6,317 bases of DNA. It comes from Methylovulum sp. GTDB taxonomy: Bacteria; Pseudomonadota; Gammaproteobacteria; Methylococcales; Methylomonadaceae. This document shows, one piece after another, positions 1-6,175 of the stretch. How positions within the stretch are numbered: position 1 is the stretch's first letter; every line of letters begins with the position of its first letter. The stretch spans positions 1 to 6,317 of the forward strand of contig JAQTNZ010000165.1 in the NCBI GenBank assembly GCA_028713595.1, given 5' to 3'. Under the pieces are notes generated by a model. It saw only the letters and a list, made by a program, of their open reading frames with translations, did not search any database and had not been told where the DNA came from. Both the position numbers and the translations under genes were made by a program.

Positions 1-1630
1 AGGCTTCGACAATCGCCGCGATTTTGTCAGGGTCAACACGGGTCATCAATGGCTTAAACTCGTTGATAGGATGCGCCAGCAACGGCTGTATAGCCTCCAC
101 CCACGCTTGCTGCGGCAAGTTTAAAAAGCTCTCCGCCTCAACCGCCAGAGCCGGAATCACTGGCTTTAAATACACTACCAGCAAGCGGAACAGGTTAAGA
201 CCCATTGAGCACACCTCATGCAATTCCTGCTCTTTACCCTCCGCTTTCGCCAATAGCCACGGCTTTTTCTCATCAATATACTGGTTGGCCTTATCCGCTA
301 AGGCCATAATCTCACGCATCGCCTTGGCAAATTCGCGGGTTTCGTAAAACTCGGCAATGGTTTCGTGGACATTGACAAAATCGGCAAACAACGCCGGTTC
401 CGAACAGTTTGCCGACAACACCCCGGCAAAGCGTTTGGTGATAAAACCGCTGCAACGGCTGGCGATATTGACCACCTTACCGACCAAATCCGAATTGACG
501 CGCTGGCTGAAATCATCAAAATTCAAATCAATATCATCCACCCCCGCACTGAGCTTGGCGGCAAAGTAATAGCGCAAATATTCAGGGTTCAGATGCTCCA
601 GATACGTCCGCGCCGTGATAAACGTGCCGCGTGACTTGGACATCTTCTCGCCGTTCACCGTCAAAAAGCCATGCGCAAAAATCGCCGACGGTGTCCGCAA
701 ACCCGCCCCGTCCAACATCGCCGGCCAAAACAAGGCATGGAAATAAATAATATCCTTACCGATAAAATGGTACAGCTCCGCCGTGCTGTCCTTAGCCCAG
801 AACGCGTCAAAATCCAGCCCTTGCTTGGTGCACAGGTTCTTAAAACTCGCCATATAGCCAATAGGCGCATCCAGCCAGACATAAAAATACTTGCCTGGCG
901 CGTCAGGAATCTCAAAGCCAAAATACGGCGCATCACGGGAAATGTCCCACTGCTGCAAACCGCCGCCCAACCATTCGGCCAGCTTATTGCTGACTTCCGG
1001 CTGCAAATGACCGGCGTTCGTCCATGCACTCAGCATGTCGGTAAAATGGGCCAAATCAAAGAAATAATGCACCGAATCCTTAGCAATCGGCTTTTCGCCG
1101 GAAATCGCCGACACCGCATTTTTTAAGTCCGTAGGCGAATAGGTTGCCCCGCACACCTCGCAACCATCACCATACTGATCCGCCGCCCCGCACTTAGGGC
1201 ATTCGCCCTTGATGAAACGGTCAGGCAAAAACATATTCTTAACCGGGTCAAAGGCTTGGGTAATCGTGCGTGAGCTGATATGCCCGGCATCGCGCAAGCG
1301 CGTATACACCATCGCCGCCAACAGCCTATTTTCTTCCGAATGGGTGCTGTGATAATTGTCAAACGCCACGCCAAACTCGCAAAAATCGGCAAAATGCTGA
1401 TCCCAGACTTTGGCAATCAATGCCTCCGGCGTAATGCCTTCCTTATCGGCGCGTAACATAATCGGCGTACCGTGGGTATCGTCCGCACAGACATAATGGC
1501 ACTGATGGCCGCGTTGTTTTTGGAAACGCACCCAAATGTCCGTCTGGATATATTCAACCAAATGCCCCAAATGAATCGGGCCATTCGCGTAAGGCAAGGC
1601 GCTGGTGACAAGAATTTTTCTGTTCAACAT
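1..1630 (-). CDS. metG: Methionyl-tRNA synthetase, C-terminus cut by window edge
   Basis: Cytoplasmic class I aminoacyl-tRNA synthetase that charges tRNA-Met with methionine using ATP. Reading the minus strand from the ATG at 1628-1630 gives 543 residues without a stop up to the window edge. It opens [20 protein letters not shown]. The HIGH-type motif HLGH is at residues 20-23. The zinc knuckle cysteines are at 144, 147, 157 and 160 (CPKC...CEVC). KMSKS is at 329-333 (DNA 632-646). All lie within a few residues of their places in E. coli MetG. The catalytic core and the helical anticodon-binding domain are present. About 130 C-terminal residues, the dimerisation/tRNA-binding domain of long bacterial MetG, would lie beyond base 1. 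No strong Shine-Dalgarno precedes the ATG, but the start fits the family length. No frameshift is visible. It is probably transcribed from its own promoter at 1801-1828. Confidence 0.97.
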   Translation of the reverse strand, partial: MLNRKILVTSALPYANGPIHLGHLVEYIQTDIWVRFQKQRGHQCHYVCADDTHGTPIMLRADKEGITPEALIAKVWDQHFADFCEFGVAFDNYHSTHSEENRLLAAMVYTRLRDAGHISSRTITQAFDPVKNMFLPDRFIKGECPKCGAADQYGDGCEVCGATYSPTDLKNAVSAISGEKPIAKDSVHYFFDLAHFTDMLSAWTNAGHLQPEVSNKLAEWLGGGLQQWDISRDAPYFGFEIPDAPGKYFYVWLDAPIGYMASFKNLCTKQGLDFDAFWAKDSTAELYHFIGKDIIYFHALFWPAMLDGAGLRTPSAIFAHGFLTVNGEKMSKSRGTFITARTYLEHLNPEYLRYYFAAKLSAGVDDIDLNFDDFSQRVNSDLVGKVVNIASRCSGFITKRFAGVLSANCSEPALFADFVNVHETIAEFYETREFAKAMREIMALADKANQYIDEKKPWLLAKAEGKEQELHEVCSMGLNLFRLLVVYLKPVIPALAVEAESFLNLPQQAWVEAIQPLLAHPINEFKPLMTRVDPDKIAAIVEA

Positions 1631-1800
1631 GGATAAATGCACAAGATGTAGGGGGAAATTAATAGCGGCATTATGCCATAAAACGGCGTGGGCCGCAGAG
1701 TGGGTCAAGTAGTGCGCTTGCCCTGAAATGGTGGGAAGGTAAGCTTTATGTAAGCATCGTATTTAAGGCTGTCTTTGATACTCGCCCGATCCAGTAAATA

Positions 1801-1828
1801 TCTATAAGCAAGCTTCTTAATTTGTCAA
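1801..1828 (-). promoter_or_regulatory. Sigma-70-type promoter, probably for metG
   Basis: On the minus strand, TTGACA (1823-1828, exact consensus -35) is followed after a 16-base spacer by TATAGA (1801-1806, five of six -10 positions). Transcription would start near 1794, giving a leader of about 165 bases before the metG ATG. It lies just after the methyltransferase stop, so metG need not depend on read-through from the restriction-modification genes. The leader also holds a palindrome GGCATAATGCC (1667-1677) that includes a CATAAT resembling a second -10 without a clear -35. Confidence 0.6.
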
Positions 1829-1888
1829 ACACTGTTTTTATTTATCCAGTACATGGTTATCAACAATGGCATTTTTTGTTACCACATA

Positions 1889-3211
1889 TCAATAAAATTG
1901 TAGCTTTCTTTCATGTGATGGAAAATTTATTACATCACTTTGAAACTCAAAAAATAATGTATTGTTTTTTAATAAATCCGAAACAACAGCTTCAATAACG
2001 GGCACCGAAACTGCGTTGCCCATTTGTTTATAGACCGCGCTATCGTTATCTAACAATTTATAACTGTCTGGAAAACCTTGCAGCCTAGCACATTCCCTAG
2101 GGGTCAAGCGTCTGGCTTTACCGTTTTGGACAATGCCCAAGCGATTAGTATCAGAAGCCGTTAAAGTGATTGAGATGCTTTCGGGGTCAAGAAACTTAAA
2201 GACTTCAAAAGACATATTGCCAGCCACCGGATTGTATTTGTTGTCGTTAACGCTTAAATAACCTTTGCTGATTAATGTGTTTAAAATGGCTTCCAAATCG
2301 TCTTTGGGGTAAAAAGTTCTGATTTGCTCAAACGTCAACGATTTGCCATCCTGATGGGTTCCGAAGGTTTTTTTTCTACGGTTGGCAATCAACAGATTTA
2401 AAAAATCAATTTCCGCTTTACTGCACTCGCCTTTGATGCCTAATTCCCATGAATGGATGGCTTGCCCACCCCGATAATCTATCAATCGGTAGCCGTGCAG
2501 TTTTGACAAATCGTCACCGATAACTTTTTTTAATTTGGTGACAAAACCTTCGGTACAGGCGTATTTTTTAGGCACATCCCGCTCAAGGATGTTTTTCACC
2601 ACGCTAATAGTTTTAGGCTCGGAAAATAACGAGGTTTGCCCATTTTGCTGTTTGAATTTATGTGAATCGGCTGCGCCCACATCAGACAAAAGCGTCATGT
2701 TGATTTGACCGTGCAACCTGCCAACGATGTAAATGCGCACCCGATTTTGGGGAACTCCAAAATCACTGCTGTTTAACAAAAAATAATCAACGCTATAGCC
2801 AAGATTTTTAAGGCTGTTGATAATGGTTTCAAATGTGCGGCCTTGGTCGTGGGATGTCAGCCCCCTGACATTTTCAAGCAGAAAACCTTTGGGTTTATAT
2901 TGGGCAAGCAAACGTTCCACTTCAAAAAATAAAGTCCCCCGCGTTTCACCAAAGCCTTTGCGTTTTCCGGCGTAAGAAAATGACTGGCAGGGAAAGCCTG
3001 CCAACATAAAATCAAATGCGGGCAATTCGTCAATTTGGGTCACGTCTGAAAAAGGGTTGTGCCCAAAATTGAGTTCATAAGACGCACAGGCATTCTTATC
3101 AATTTCCGAGGAAAAAACACAGTCGGTTTTTAAGCCCAATTTTTGGCAAGCCTGTTCAAAACCTAAACGGATGCCGCCCGTACCCGCAAACAAGTCGATA
3201 AATTTAATCAT
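1889..3211 (-). CDS. C5-cytosine DNA methyltransferase (type II modification enzyme)
   Basis: Transfers a methyl group from S-adenosylmethionine to carbon 5 of cytosine within a specific DNA site, protecting that site from a partner endonuclease. The 440 residues carry the m5C methyltransferase motifs in order. Motif I is FAGTGGIRLGF (8-18). Motif IV is GFPCQSFS (72-79), with the catalytic Cys at 75. Motif VI is ENV (113-115). Motif VIII is QNRVR (155-159). Near the C-terminus come motif IX (RLTPRECARLQGFPDSY) and motif X (QMGNAVSVPVIEAV). The target-recognition region between VIII and IX is long, about 200 residues, and contains DYRGGQAIHSWELGIKGEC. Recognition specificity cannot be read off directly. 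The ATG overlaps the endonuclease stop as ATGA and has no clear Shine-Dalgarno of its own, so it is probably translationally coupled. The 3' end is very AT-rich. All motifs are intact, so activity is expected. Confidence 0.96.
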   Translation of the reverse strand: MIKFIDLFAGTGGIRLGFEQACQKLGLKTDCVFSSEIDKNACASYELNFGHNPFSDVTQIDELPAFDFMLAGFPCQSFSYAGKRKGFGETRGTLFFEVERLLAQYKPKGFLLENVRGLTSHDQGRTFETIINSLKNLGYSVDYFLLNSSDFGVPQNRVRIYIVGRLHGQINMTLLSDVGAADSHKFKQQNGQTSLFSEPKTISVVKNILERDVPKKYACTEGFVTKLKKVIGDDLSKLHGYRLIDYRGGQAIHSWELGIKGECSKAEIDFLNLLIANRRKKTFGTHQDGKSLTFEQIRTFYPKDDLEAILNTLISKGYLSVNDNKYNPVAGNMSFEVFKFLDPESISITLTASDTNRLGIVQNGKARRLTPRECARLQGFPDSYKLLDNDSAVYKQMGNAVSVPVIEAVVSDLLKNNTLFFEFQSDVINFPSHERKLQFY

Positions 3212-4098
3212 AAAACACTTTTTATCCAGTCGGCTAACACTTTAAATTCCGCCAGTGTGTAAGCAACCGTGCAATCGCTGTGGCTGCAAAGGGTCGAGAT
3301 TGCCGAACTGCGCTGAAAATTACCCGCACCGTCAAGGACGTAGGCTATTTGATAGCCGTTGTTGTGCATCAGTTGTTGGCGGTCGGCGGCTTGCCCCGCT
3401 TTTCTTTCAATGGTGCTGTTGGTGGTCACTTGGAAGCTGACTTCTATGCCCACTTTGTTGTTATCTTTTTCCACCACCAAATCAAAAGGCATCCCGCCTT
3501 TTTTGTCGTAACCTTGAAGTGTGATAGAGCTGTTCCTGATAATTTTGTAAGCGTCGCCCAAGTCGCCGAGCAAAAAATTGACGATTTCAGATTGTGCCAA
3601 TTGCCCCAAACGGTTGGCGCTCGCCCCGCCTGTGATGCGGCTAACCATGATATAACGCTGTTTGACAAATTTGATAAGCACATCTTCATCGCCCAGCATT
3701 ATGCCGATTTCACAAGCCCCTAAACCCGCTTGCTCGGCATAATCAGAGGTTGAGGCAAACAGCAATAGGGCTATCATGTCGCGGGTCAGATCATCCAGAG
3801 TTTTTTCAACCGTCAAGCCATTGCCATCAATGGACAGCTTTTTGTTATTTAAACCCTTGACAGGAAGTGCTTTAAATTCATATCGATAGCTTTTTTCTTG
3901 CCAAATGAAATCAAAATAATGCTGGCCGTCTTTGCCTATGGGAAATATATCCTTGAATGACCCGCCTAGTTGTTTGATAGGTTCGCCCCCGAAATCAGCC
4001 AACACCACCAAATGCTTGAGGAAAAGGTTTGCTGGATAATGTGCCGCTTGTATCAGCTCGAATAGTTGAAAAGGCTGGTTTTTACTTAAAACAAGCAA
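3208..4098 (-). CDS. Probable type II restriction endonuclease, main fragment from TTG
   Basis: A 296-residue protein overlapping the methyltransferase start by ATGA, the usual place for the partner endonuclease. The role is inferred mainly from this context. Two PD-(D/E)XK-like clusters are visible: D63 with EFK at 74-76, and PFD (204-206) followed by IEVSFQ (218-223) and ERK (231-233). The second lies in a conserved-looking alpha/beta block resembling a nuclease core. Which one is catalytic cannot be settled here. I could not assign a named family. A GGNNCC- or GGYRCC-type enzyme crossed my mind but is only a guess. The only early start is TTG (4096-4098), with AAGAAG about ten bases upstream. 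An in-frame TAA lies at 4114-4116, and beyond it the same frame stays open to an ATG at 4233. The true N-terminus is therefore probably missing (see 4114-4233). Confidence 0.75.
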   Translation of the reverse strand: MLVLSKNQPFQLFELIQAAHYPANLFLKHLVVLADFGGEPIKQLGGSFKDIFPIGKDGQHYFDFIWQEKSYRYEFKALPVKGLNNKKLSIDGNGLTVEKTLDDLTRDMIALLLFASTSDYAEQAGLGACEIGIMLGDEDVLIKFVKQRYIMVSRITGGASANRLGQLAQSEIVNFLLGDLGDAYKIIRNSSITLQGYDKKGGMPFDLVVEKDNNKVGIEVSFQVTTNSTIERKAGQAADRQQLMHNNGYQIAYVLDGAGNFQRSSAISTLCSHSDCTVAYTLAEFKVLADWIKSVL

Positions 4099-4113
4099 CC
4101 GTAAAAAATCTTC

Positions 4114-4233
4114 TTAGGATTTTAAAAGCAGGGGGAGGATATTGGCAAGGGCGTTTTGGCTTTTCAGTTCCTCAGGCCACCAAAGGGTGGCTTTGGCTCT
4201 AAGCTCGTTGATATTTCTATTGTATTTAGTCAT
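4114..4233 (-). pseudogene. 39-codon in-frame N-terminal piece of the endonuclease
   Basis: From ATG at 4231-4233 the minus strand encodes 39 residues beginning MTKYNRNINELRAKATLWWP and ending LLLKS, then TAA at 4114-4116. The frame is the same as the endonuclease at 3208-4098. Only the stop and five codons (EDFLR) separate it from the TTG of that ORF. Read through the stop, the protein would be 340 residues plus the stop position, with a natural-looking helical junction (LLLKS-stop-EDFLRLLVLS). A single C-to-T change of CAA to TAA would explain the break. Alternatives are a genuine short leader peptide with reinitiation at TTG, stop-codon read-through, or a sequencing error. There is no strong Shine-Dalgarno before the ATG, where the upstream bases are AT-rich. 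Confidence 0.6.
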
Positions 4234-4352
4234 TTTTTATTTTTAACTGCTTTTCAGGAGGATAGCATACGCTGTCTACCCCCGATATAAAAGCCTCGAT
4301 TTTTGTGGATAGTGTACTAATCAACGGTGTGTCTTGTTCTTAAATCAAGGGA

Positions 4353-4358
4353 ATTATA
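4353..4358 (-). promoter_or_regulatory. Putative -10 for the restriction-modification cassette
   Basis: An exact TATAAT on the minus strand lies about 120 bases upstream of the ATG at 4233. No convincing -35 is found 16-18 bases before it (the hexamer there reads ACGGGC), and there is no TGn extension. It could be a weak or activator-dependent promoter for the endonuclease-methyltransferase pair. Confidence 0.35.
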
Positions 4359-4420
4359 GCTGATACCTTTTAACTGCCCGTTTTGCGAAGTGGGATAAAG
4401 TTAAATATGCCTCCACTTCC

Positions 4421-4436
4421 CCCCCACGTTTGGGGG
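4421..4436. repeat. Perfect GC-rich inverted repeat
   Basis: CCCCCA and TGGGGG form a 6-base-pair stem around a CGTT loop. Neither strand shows a T-tract directly after it, so it is not a typical intrinsic terminator. Its role is unknown: it may be a structured element or the edge of an old insertion. Confidence 0.5.
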
Positions 4437-4568
4437 TATGTCAATGTACCTCGTTGCACTTCGGAGTTGGATTCACGCTATAAAAAGACCCTGAAATCCA
4501 TATAGAGCCATTATTTTTTAAGGGTGTAAAGGGTGCGGGTGTTTTAGTTAAATTCTAAAAGGCAAGGC

Positions 4569-4862
4569 TTATGGATACTCGTTTTCAAGTTGGTGCTTGA
4601 TACGCACGATATGAATATCCCCGCCCTGCTCGTATCTAAAGCGGGCAATATAGCCACTACTGCCAAAATCGATAATAATTTCCCTGTAGTGCATCAAGTC
4701 TGGAACGGGCCTAAATCGCTCTGGAAACAGTGAGGCGTTGTCAATTTCCTTTTGGATCGCTGAAATAGCCCGTTTTGAGGCTTCTGGGCTTCGCGTTTTC
4801 AAAAAATCCCGCAATCGCACTAAATCGGCTATCGCGGTTTCGGTGTAGATTATTCGTGGCAT
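4569..4862 (-). CDS. RelE/ParE-family toxin
   Basis: The toxin of a type II toxin-antitoxin pair, 97 residues, the usual size. It shows the ParE/RelE fold pattern. An N-terminal strand (RIIYTETA) leads into a helical hairpin (about 9-42) with basic and acidic residues. Then comes the loop FPERFRPVPD (46-55), and then strands YREIIIDFGSSGYIARFRY (59-77) and DIHIVRIKHQLENEYP (82-97). The RPVPD...GSSGYIARF and terminal H-Q-x-E signatures are typical of ParE-like proteins, which attack DNA gyrase, as opposed to RelE proteins, which cleave mRNA on ribosomes. The target here is not proven. The ATG (4860-4862) lies inside the antitoxin gene, overlapping by 13 bases and with no clear ribosome-binding site, so translation is probably coupled to the antitoxin. 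Confidence 0.88.
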   Translation of the reverse strand: MPRIIYTETAIADLVRLRDFLKTRSPEASKRAISAIQKEIDNASLFPERFRPVPDLMHYREIIIDFGSSGYIARFRYEQGGDIHIVRIKHQLENEYP

Positions 4863-5146
4863 GGTGGTGTAGGCAATTCATTTTCTGTTCCCCATGAATC
4901 CATCCAGGCACTGACTTCATTATGGGTTGCGTGAAGCCCCGTCTCTTTGTATTGGTTGTAGGAATCAATGCAACTTTGGTTAAAGACGTATTCCCGTTCT
5001 TTTTGGTCAATAAGGGCGTATATGGCTTCAATCGCAAGAGCGTGAGCGGTGCGTTTTTGCCGTAAAGCAATCTCATTGAGGCGTTGCTTTGCGGTTGCCT
5101 CAATGCGGATAGACATAGGGACTGTGGTGGCTGTCATAGTAGGCAT
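4850..5146 (-). CDS. Ribbon-helix-helix (CopG/ParD-like) antitoxin
   Basis: The antitoxin partner of the downstream ParE/RelE toxin, at most 98 residues. The N-terminal part (MSIRIEATAKQRLNEIALRQ at 11-30, followed by helix to about 50) fits a ribbon-helix-helix DNA-binding domain. The C-terminal part, with SYNQYKETG and a W-x-x-SWG...PTPPCHE tail, is the expected toxin-neutralising extension. Such proteins bind the toxin and repress their own promoter. Two starts compete: ATG at 5146 and ATG at 5137. The AGGT just upstream is at good spacing (9 bases) only for 5137, so a 95-residue form is at least as likely. The promoter and a repeat-containing operator lie directly upstream. Confidence 0.85.
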   Translation of the reverse strand: MPTMTATTVPMSIRIEATAKQRLNEIALRQKRTAHALAIEAIYALIDQKEREYVFNQSCIDSYNQYKETGLHATHNEVSAWMDSWGTENELPTPPCHE

Positions 5147-5175
5147 ACCTGCAAAAAAGTTAGTGTGTAGCGGAT

Positions 5176-5203
5176 AGTATAGCTATGCACTACAAATAGG
5201 CAA
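5176..5203 (-). promoter_or_regulatory. Promoter and probable operator of the toxin-antitoxin operon
   Basis: On the minus strand, TTGCCT (5198-5203) and TATACT (5176-5181) are separated by 16 bases, about 30 bases upstream of the antitoxin start. The region contains interrupted inverted repeats (TAGTG...CACTA, and ATAG...CTAT around the -10), as expected if the ribbon-helix-helix antitoxin represses its own promoter. Confidence 0.6.
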
Positions 5204-5221
5204 CTAAAAGCGGGTGCAAAT

Positions 5222-5249
5222 AAAAAAGGGGCTAGATTCTAGCCCCTTT
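5222..5249 (-). terminator. Strong intrinsic terminator, minus strand
   Basis: A nearly perfect palindrome with core stem GGGGCTAG (5228-5235) / CTAGCCCC (5239-5246), extendable by flanking A/T pairs. On the minus strand it is followed by TTTTTT (5222-5227). It sits between the tRNA terminator and the toxin-antitoxin promoter and insulates the latter from upstream transcription. It has only TTT on the plus strand, so it is much weaker in that direction. Confidence 0.85.
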
Positions 5250-5334
5250 CAGGCCTAAAAAAGCTTACCACGACGTTTTAGGTTTATAGCGGTAGGTATA
5301 AGGGGCATGGCAGCATTGCACCTCACCGGACAAT

Positions 5335-5367
5335 AAAAAACCCGCCAAGCCATACGGCTTGCGGGTT
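5335..5367 (-). terminator. Intrinsic terminator downstream of tRNA-Arg
   Basis: Minus-strand hairpin AACCCGCAAGCC-GTAT-GGCTTGGCGGGTT with one bulged G, ending in a run of six T (plus-strand A-tract 5335-5340). It lies about 35 bases beyond the 3' end of the tRNA and fits as its transcription terminator. Confidence 0.85.
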
Positions 5368-5401
5368 TATGTGCTTTATTGGATACCAATACACTTAAAA
5401 T

Positions 5402-5478
5402 TGGCGTCCCAAGGCGGATTCGAACCGCCGGCCTGTCCCTTAGGAGGGGACCGCTCTATCCTGCTGAGCTATCGGGAC
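5402..5478 (-). tRNA. tRNA-Arg, anticodon CCT
   Basis: A complete 77-base cloverleaf on the minus strand. The acceptor GTCCCGA (5472-5478) pairs with TTGGGAC (5406-5412, one G-T pair). The D-stem is GCTC/GAGC. The anticodon stem GTCCC/GGGAC encloses the loop CTCCTAA, with anticodon CCT at 5442-5444 (reads AGG, Arg). The T-stem GGCGG/CCGCC encloses TTCGAAT. The discriminator is G (5405) and the CCA is encoded (5402-5404). It appears to be a single-gene transcript with its own terminator. tRNA 3' ends are frequent integration sites, and the acquired-looking genes lie on this gene's 3' side. Confidence 0.97.
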
Positions 5479-5507
5479 AGATACCCTATGATGGGTATTT
5501 CCTGGTC

Positions 5508-5513
5508 ATTTTA
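5508..5513 (-). promoter_or_regulatory. Putative -10 of tRNA-Arg
   Basis: TAAAAT preceded by TGG (an extended -10-like TGgTAAAAT) on the minus strand, about 30 bases upstream of the tRNA 5' end. The -35 is poor. A small inverted repeat (ATACCC at 5481-5486, GGGTAT at 5493-5498) lies in the short leader just before the mature tRNA. Confidence 0.4.
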
Positions 5514-5630
5514 CCATAACTCTAGGTGAATTATGTGTGAAAAATTACCATTTTTAATTTTGCTGTCTTTATAAAGGCGGTGTGTTGCGGATTTTCGCCC
5601 TGCAACTGACCGATTTTTAACAGGATACCT

Positions 5631-5927
5631 TTATGGGTAAATGACCTTGGGCTTAAAGTAAGCGGCGGGATATTTAGGGTCGGTTTTGTCTTCCGCCGCT
5701 TCAATCAAGGCTGTGTCAGCATAAATGACGGTCGGTTGGAAGTTGGCGGCCGGATATTTAGGGTCAAATTCGGGTTCGGCGGCGGCTGTTTGGACTACGT
5801 CTTTATCAATATAGATGACAGTCGGTTGAAAATTGGCGGCGGGGTATTTTTCATCGGCGGCAAAGGCCCAGAGCGGATTCAGGACGATCACAGCAAAAGC
5901 AAAGCCTAACAGGGTGTTGTTCTTCAT
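5631..5927 (-). CDS. Small exported protein with three KYPAANFQPTVIY-like repeats
   Basis: A 98-residue protein of unknown function. Residues 1-23 form a Sec signal peptide: MKNN, then a hydrophobic stretch, then WAFA before cleavage near A23/A24. There is no lipobox Cys, so the product should be periplasmic or secreted. The mature part is almost entirely three repeats. Residues 27-39 and 57-69 are identical (KYPAANFQPTVIY), and 85-97 is KYPAAYFKPKVIY. They are joined by acidic, Ala-rich linkers (such as DKDVVQTAAAEPEFD), with a period of 30 then 28 residues. The ATG at 5925-5927 is preceded by GGAGA at about ten bases. There is no cysteine or recognisable enzymatic motif. The short repeated strand with a Pro, Tyr and Phe core could be a binding or assembly module, but that is speculation. 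It stands alone, with a tRNA downstream and a divergent gene upstream. Confidence 0.8.
   Translation of the reverse strand: MKNNTLLGFAFAVIVLNPLWAFAADEKYPAANFQPTVIYIDKDVVQTAAAEPEFDPKYPAANFQPTVIYADTALIEAAEDKTDPKYPAAYFKPKVIYP
5637..5849 (-). repeat. Three tandem coding repeats
   Basis: Repeat-coding blocks lie at 5811-5849, 5721-5759 and 5637-5675. The first two encode the same 13 residues but differ at several silent positions, so the duplication is not recent or is under protein-level selection. The third differs at three residues. Confidence 0.85.
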
Positions 5928-6175
5928 AATTTAGGAATCTCCAGGTGTAGTAAATTAAATCCAGCCTAGTTCCTCGTCAGCAAAACTGGATAACCTCGAA
6001 GTATCGAATATTTTAGGCAAATGCGCAACCGTTTTTGCGGCGGGGCGGCTTTAGGTGGAGGTTTTTGCACTGGCGGTGGGCTGGCCTGTCTGGAAAACGA
6101 TAACCATAGCCCTCTACCCAAAACCAGCGGCTCCCCTTATACTACAATCACATACCGTACCGCCGATACCCCCAC

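Larger units (their letters stand above)
4234..4568. other. Noncoding interval between the restriction-modification and toxin-antitoxin modules
   Basis: This 335-base stretch holds no supported gene. It contains the putative -10 at 4353-4358, a GC-rich perfect hairpin CCCCCA-CGTT-TGGGGG (4421-4436) without a following T-run, and just after the toxin a weak AT-rich inverted repeat (TTTTAG...CTAAAA on the minus strand). Short open stretches in all frames are interrupted by stops. The hairpin followed by unplaced sequence could be debris of a former insertion, but no transposase or integrase piece is recognisable. Confidence 0.5.

Noticed and set aside
24..1611. Several ORFs of 60-150 codons on both strands inside metG
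   Set aside because: They are other-frame shadows. The true metG frame is open throughout and shows all family motifs.
1854..1884. Possible terminator after the methyltransferase (TGGT...AACAA / TTGTT...ACCA)
   Set aside because: The stem is short, AT-rich, interrupted by a four-base bulge and not followed by a T-run, so it is too weak to call.
3255..3723. ORFs opposite to or out of frame with the endonuclease gene
   Set aside because: They lie fully within the endonuclease frame, have low-complexity His/Val/Cys-rich translations and no recognisable domain.
4741..5103. 120-codon minus-strand ORF across the antitoxin and toxin genes
   Set aside because: It is a shadow in another frame. The antitoxin and toxin frames carry the family signatures and the classic overlap.
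5402..5430. tRNA 3' end as an attachment site with a second copy in the window
   Set aside because: I looked for a repeat of the T-arm/acceptor 3' sequence towards base 1 and saw none of useful length.
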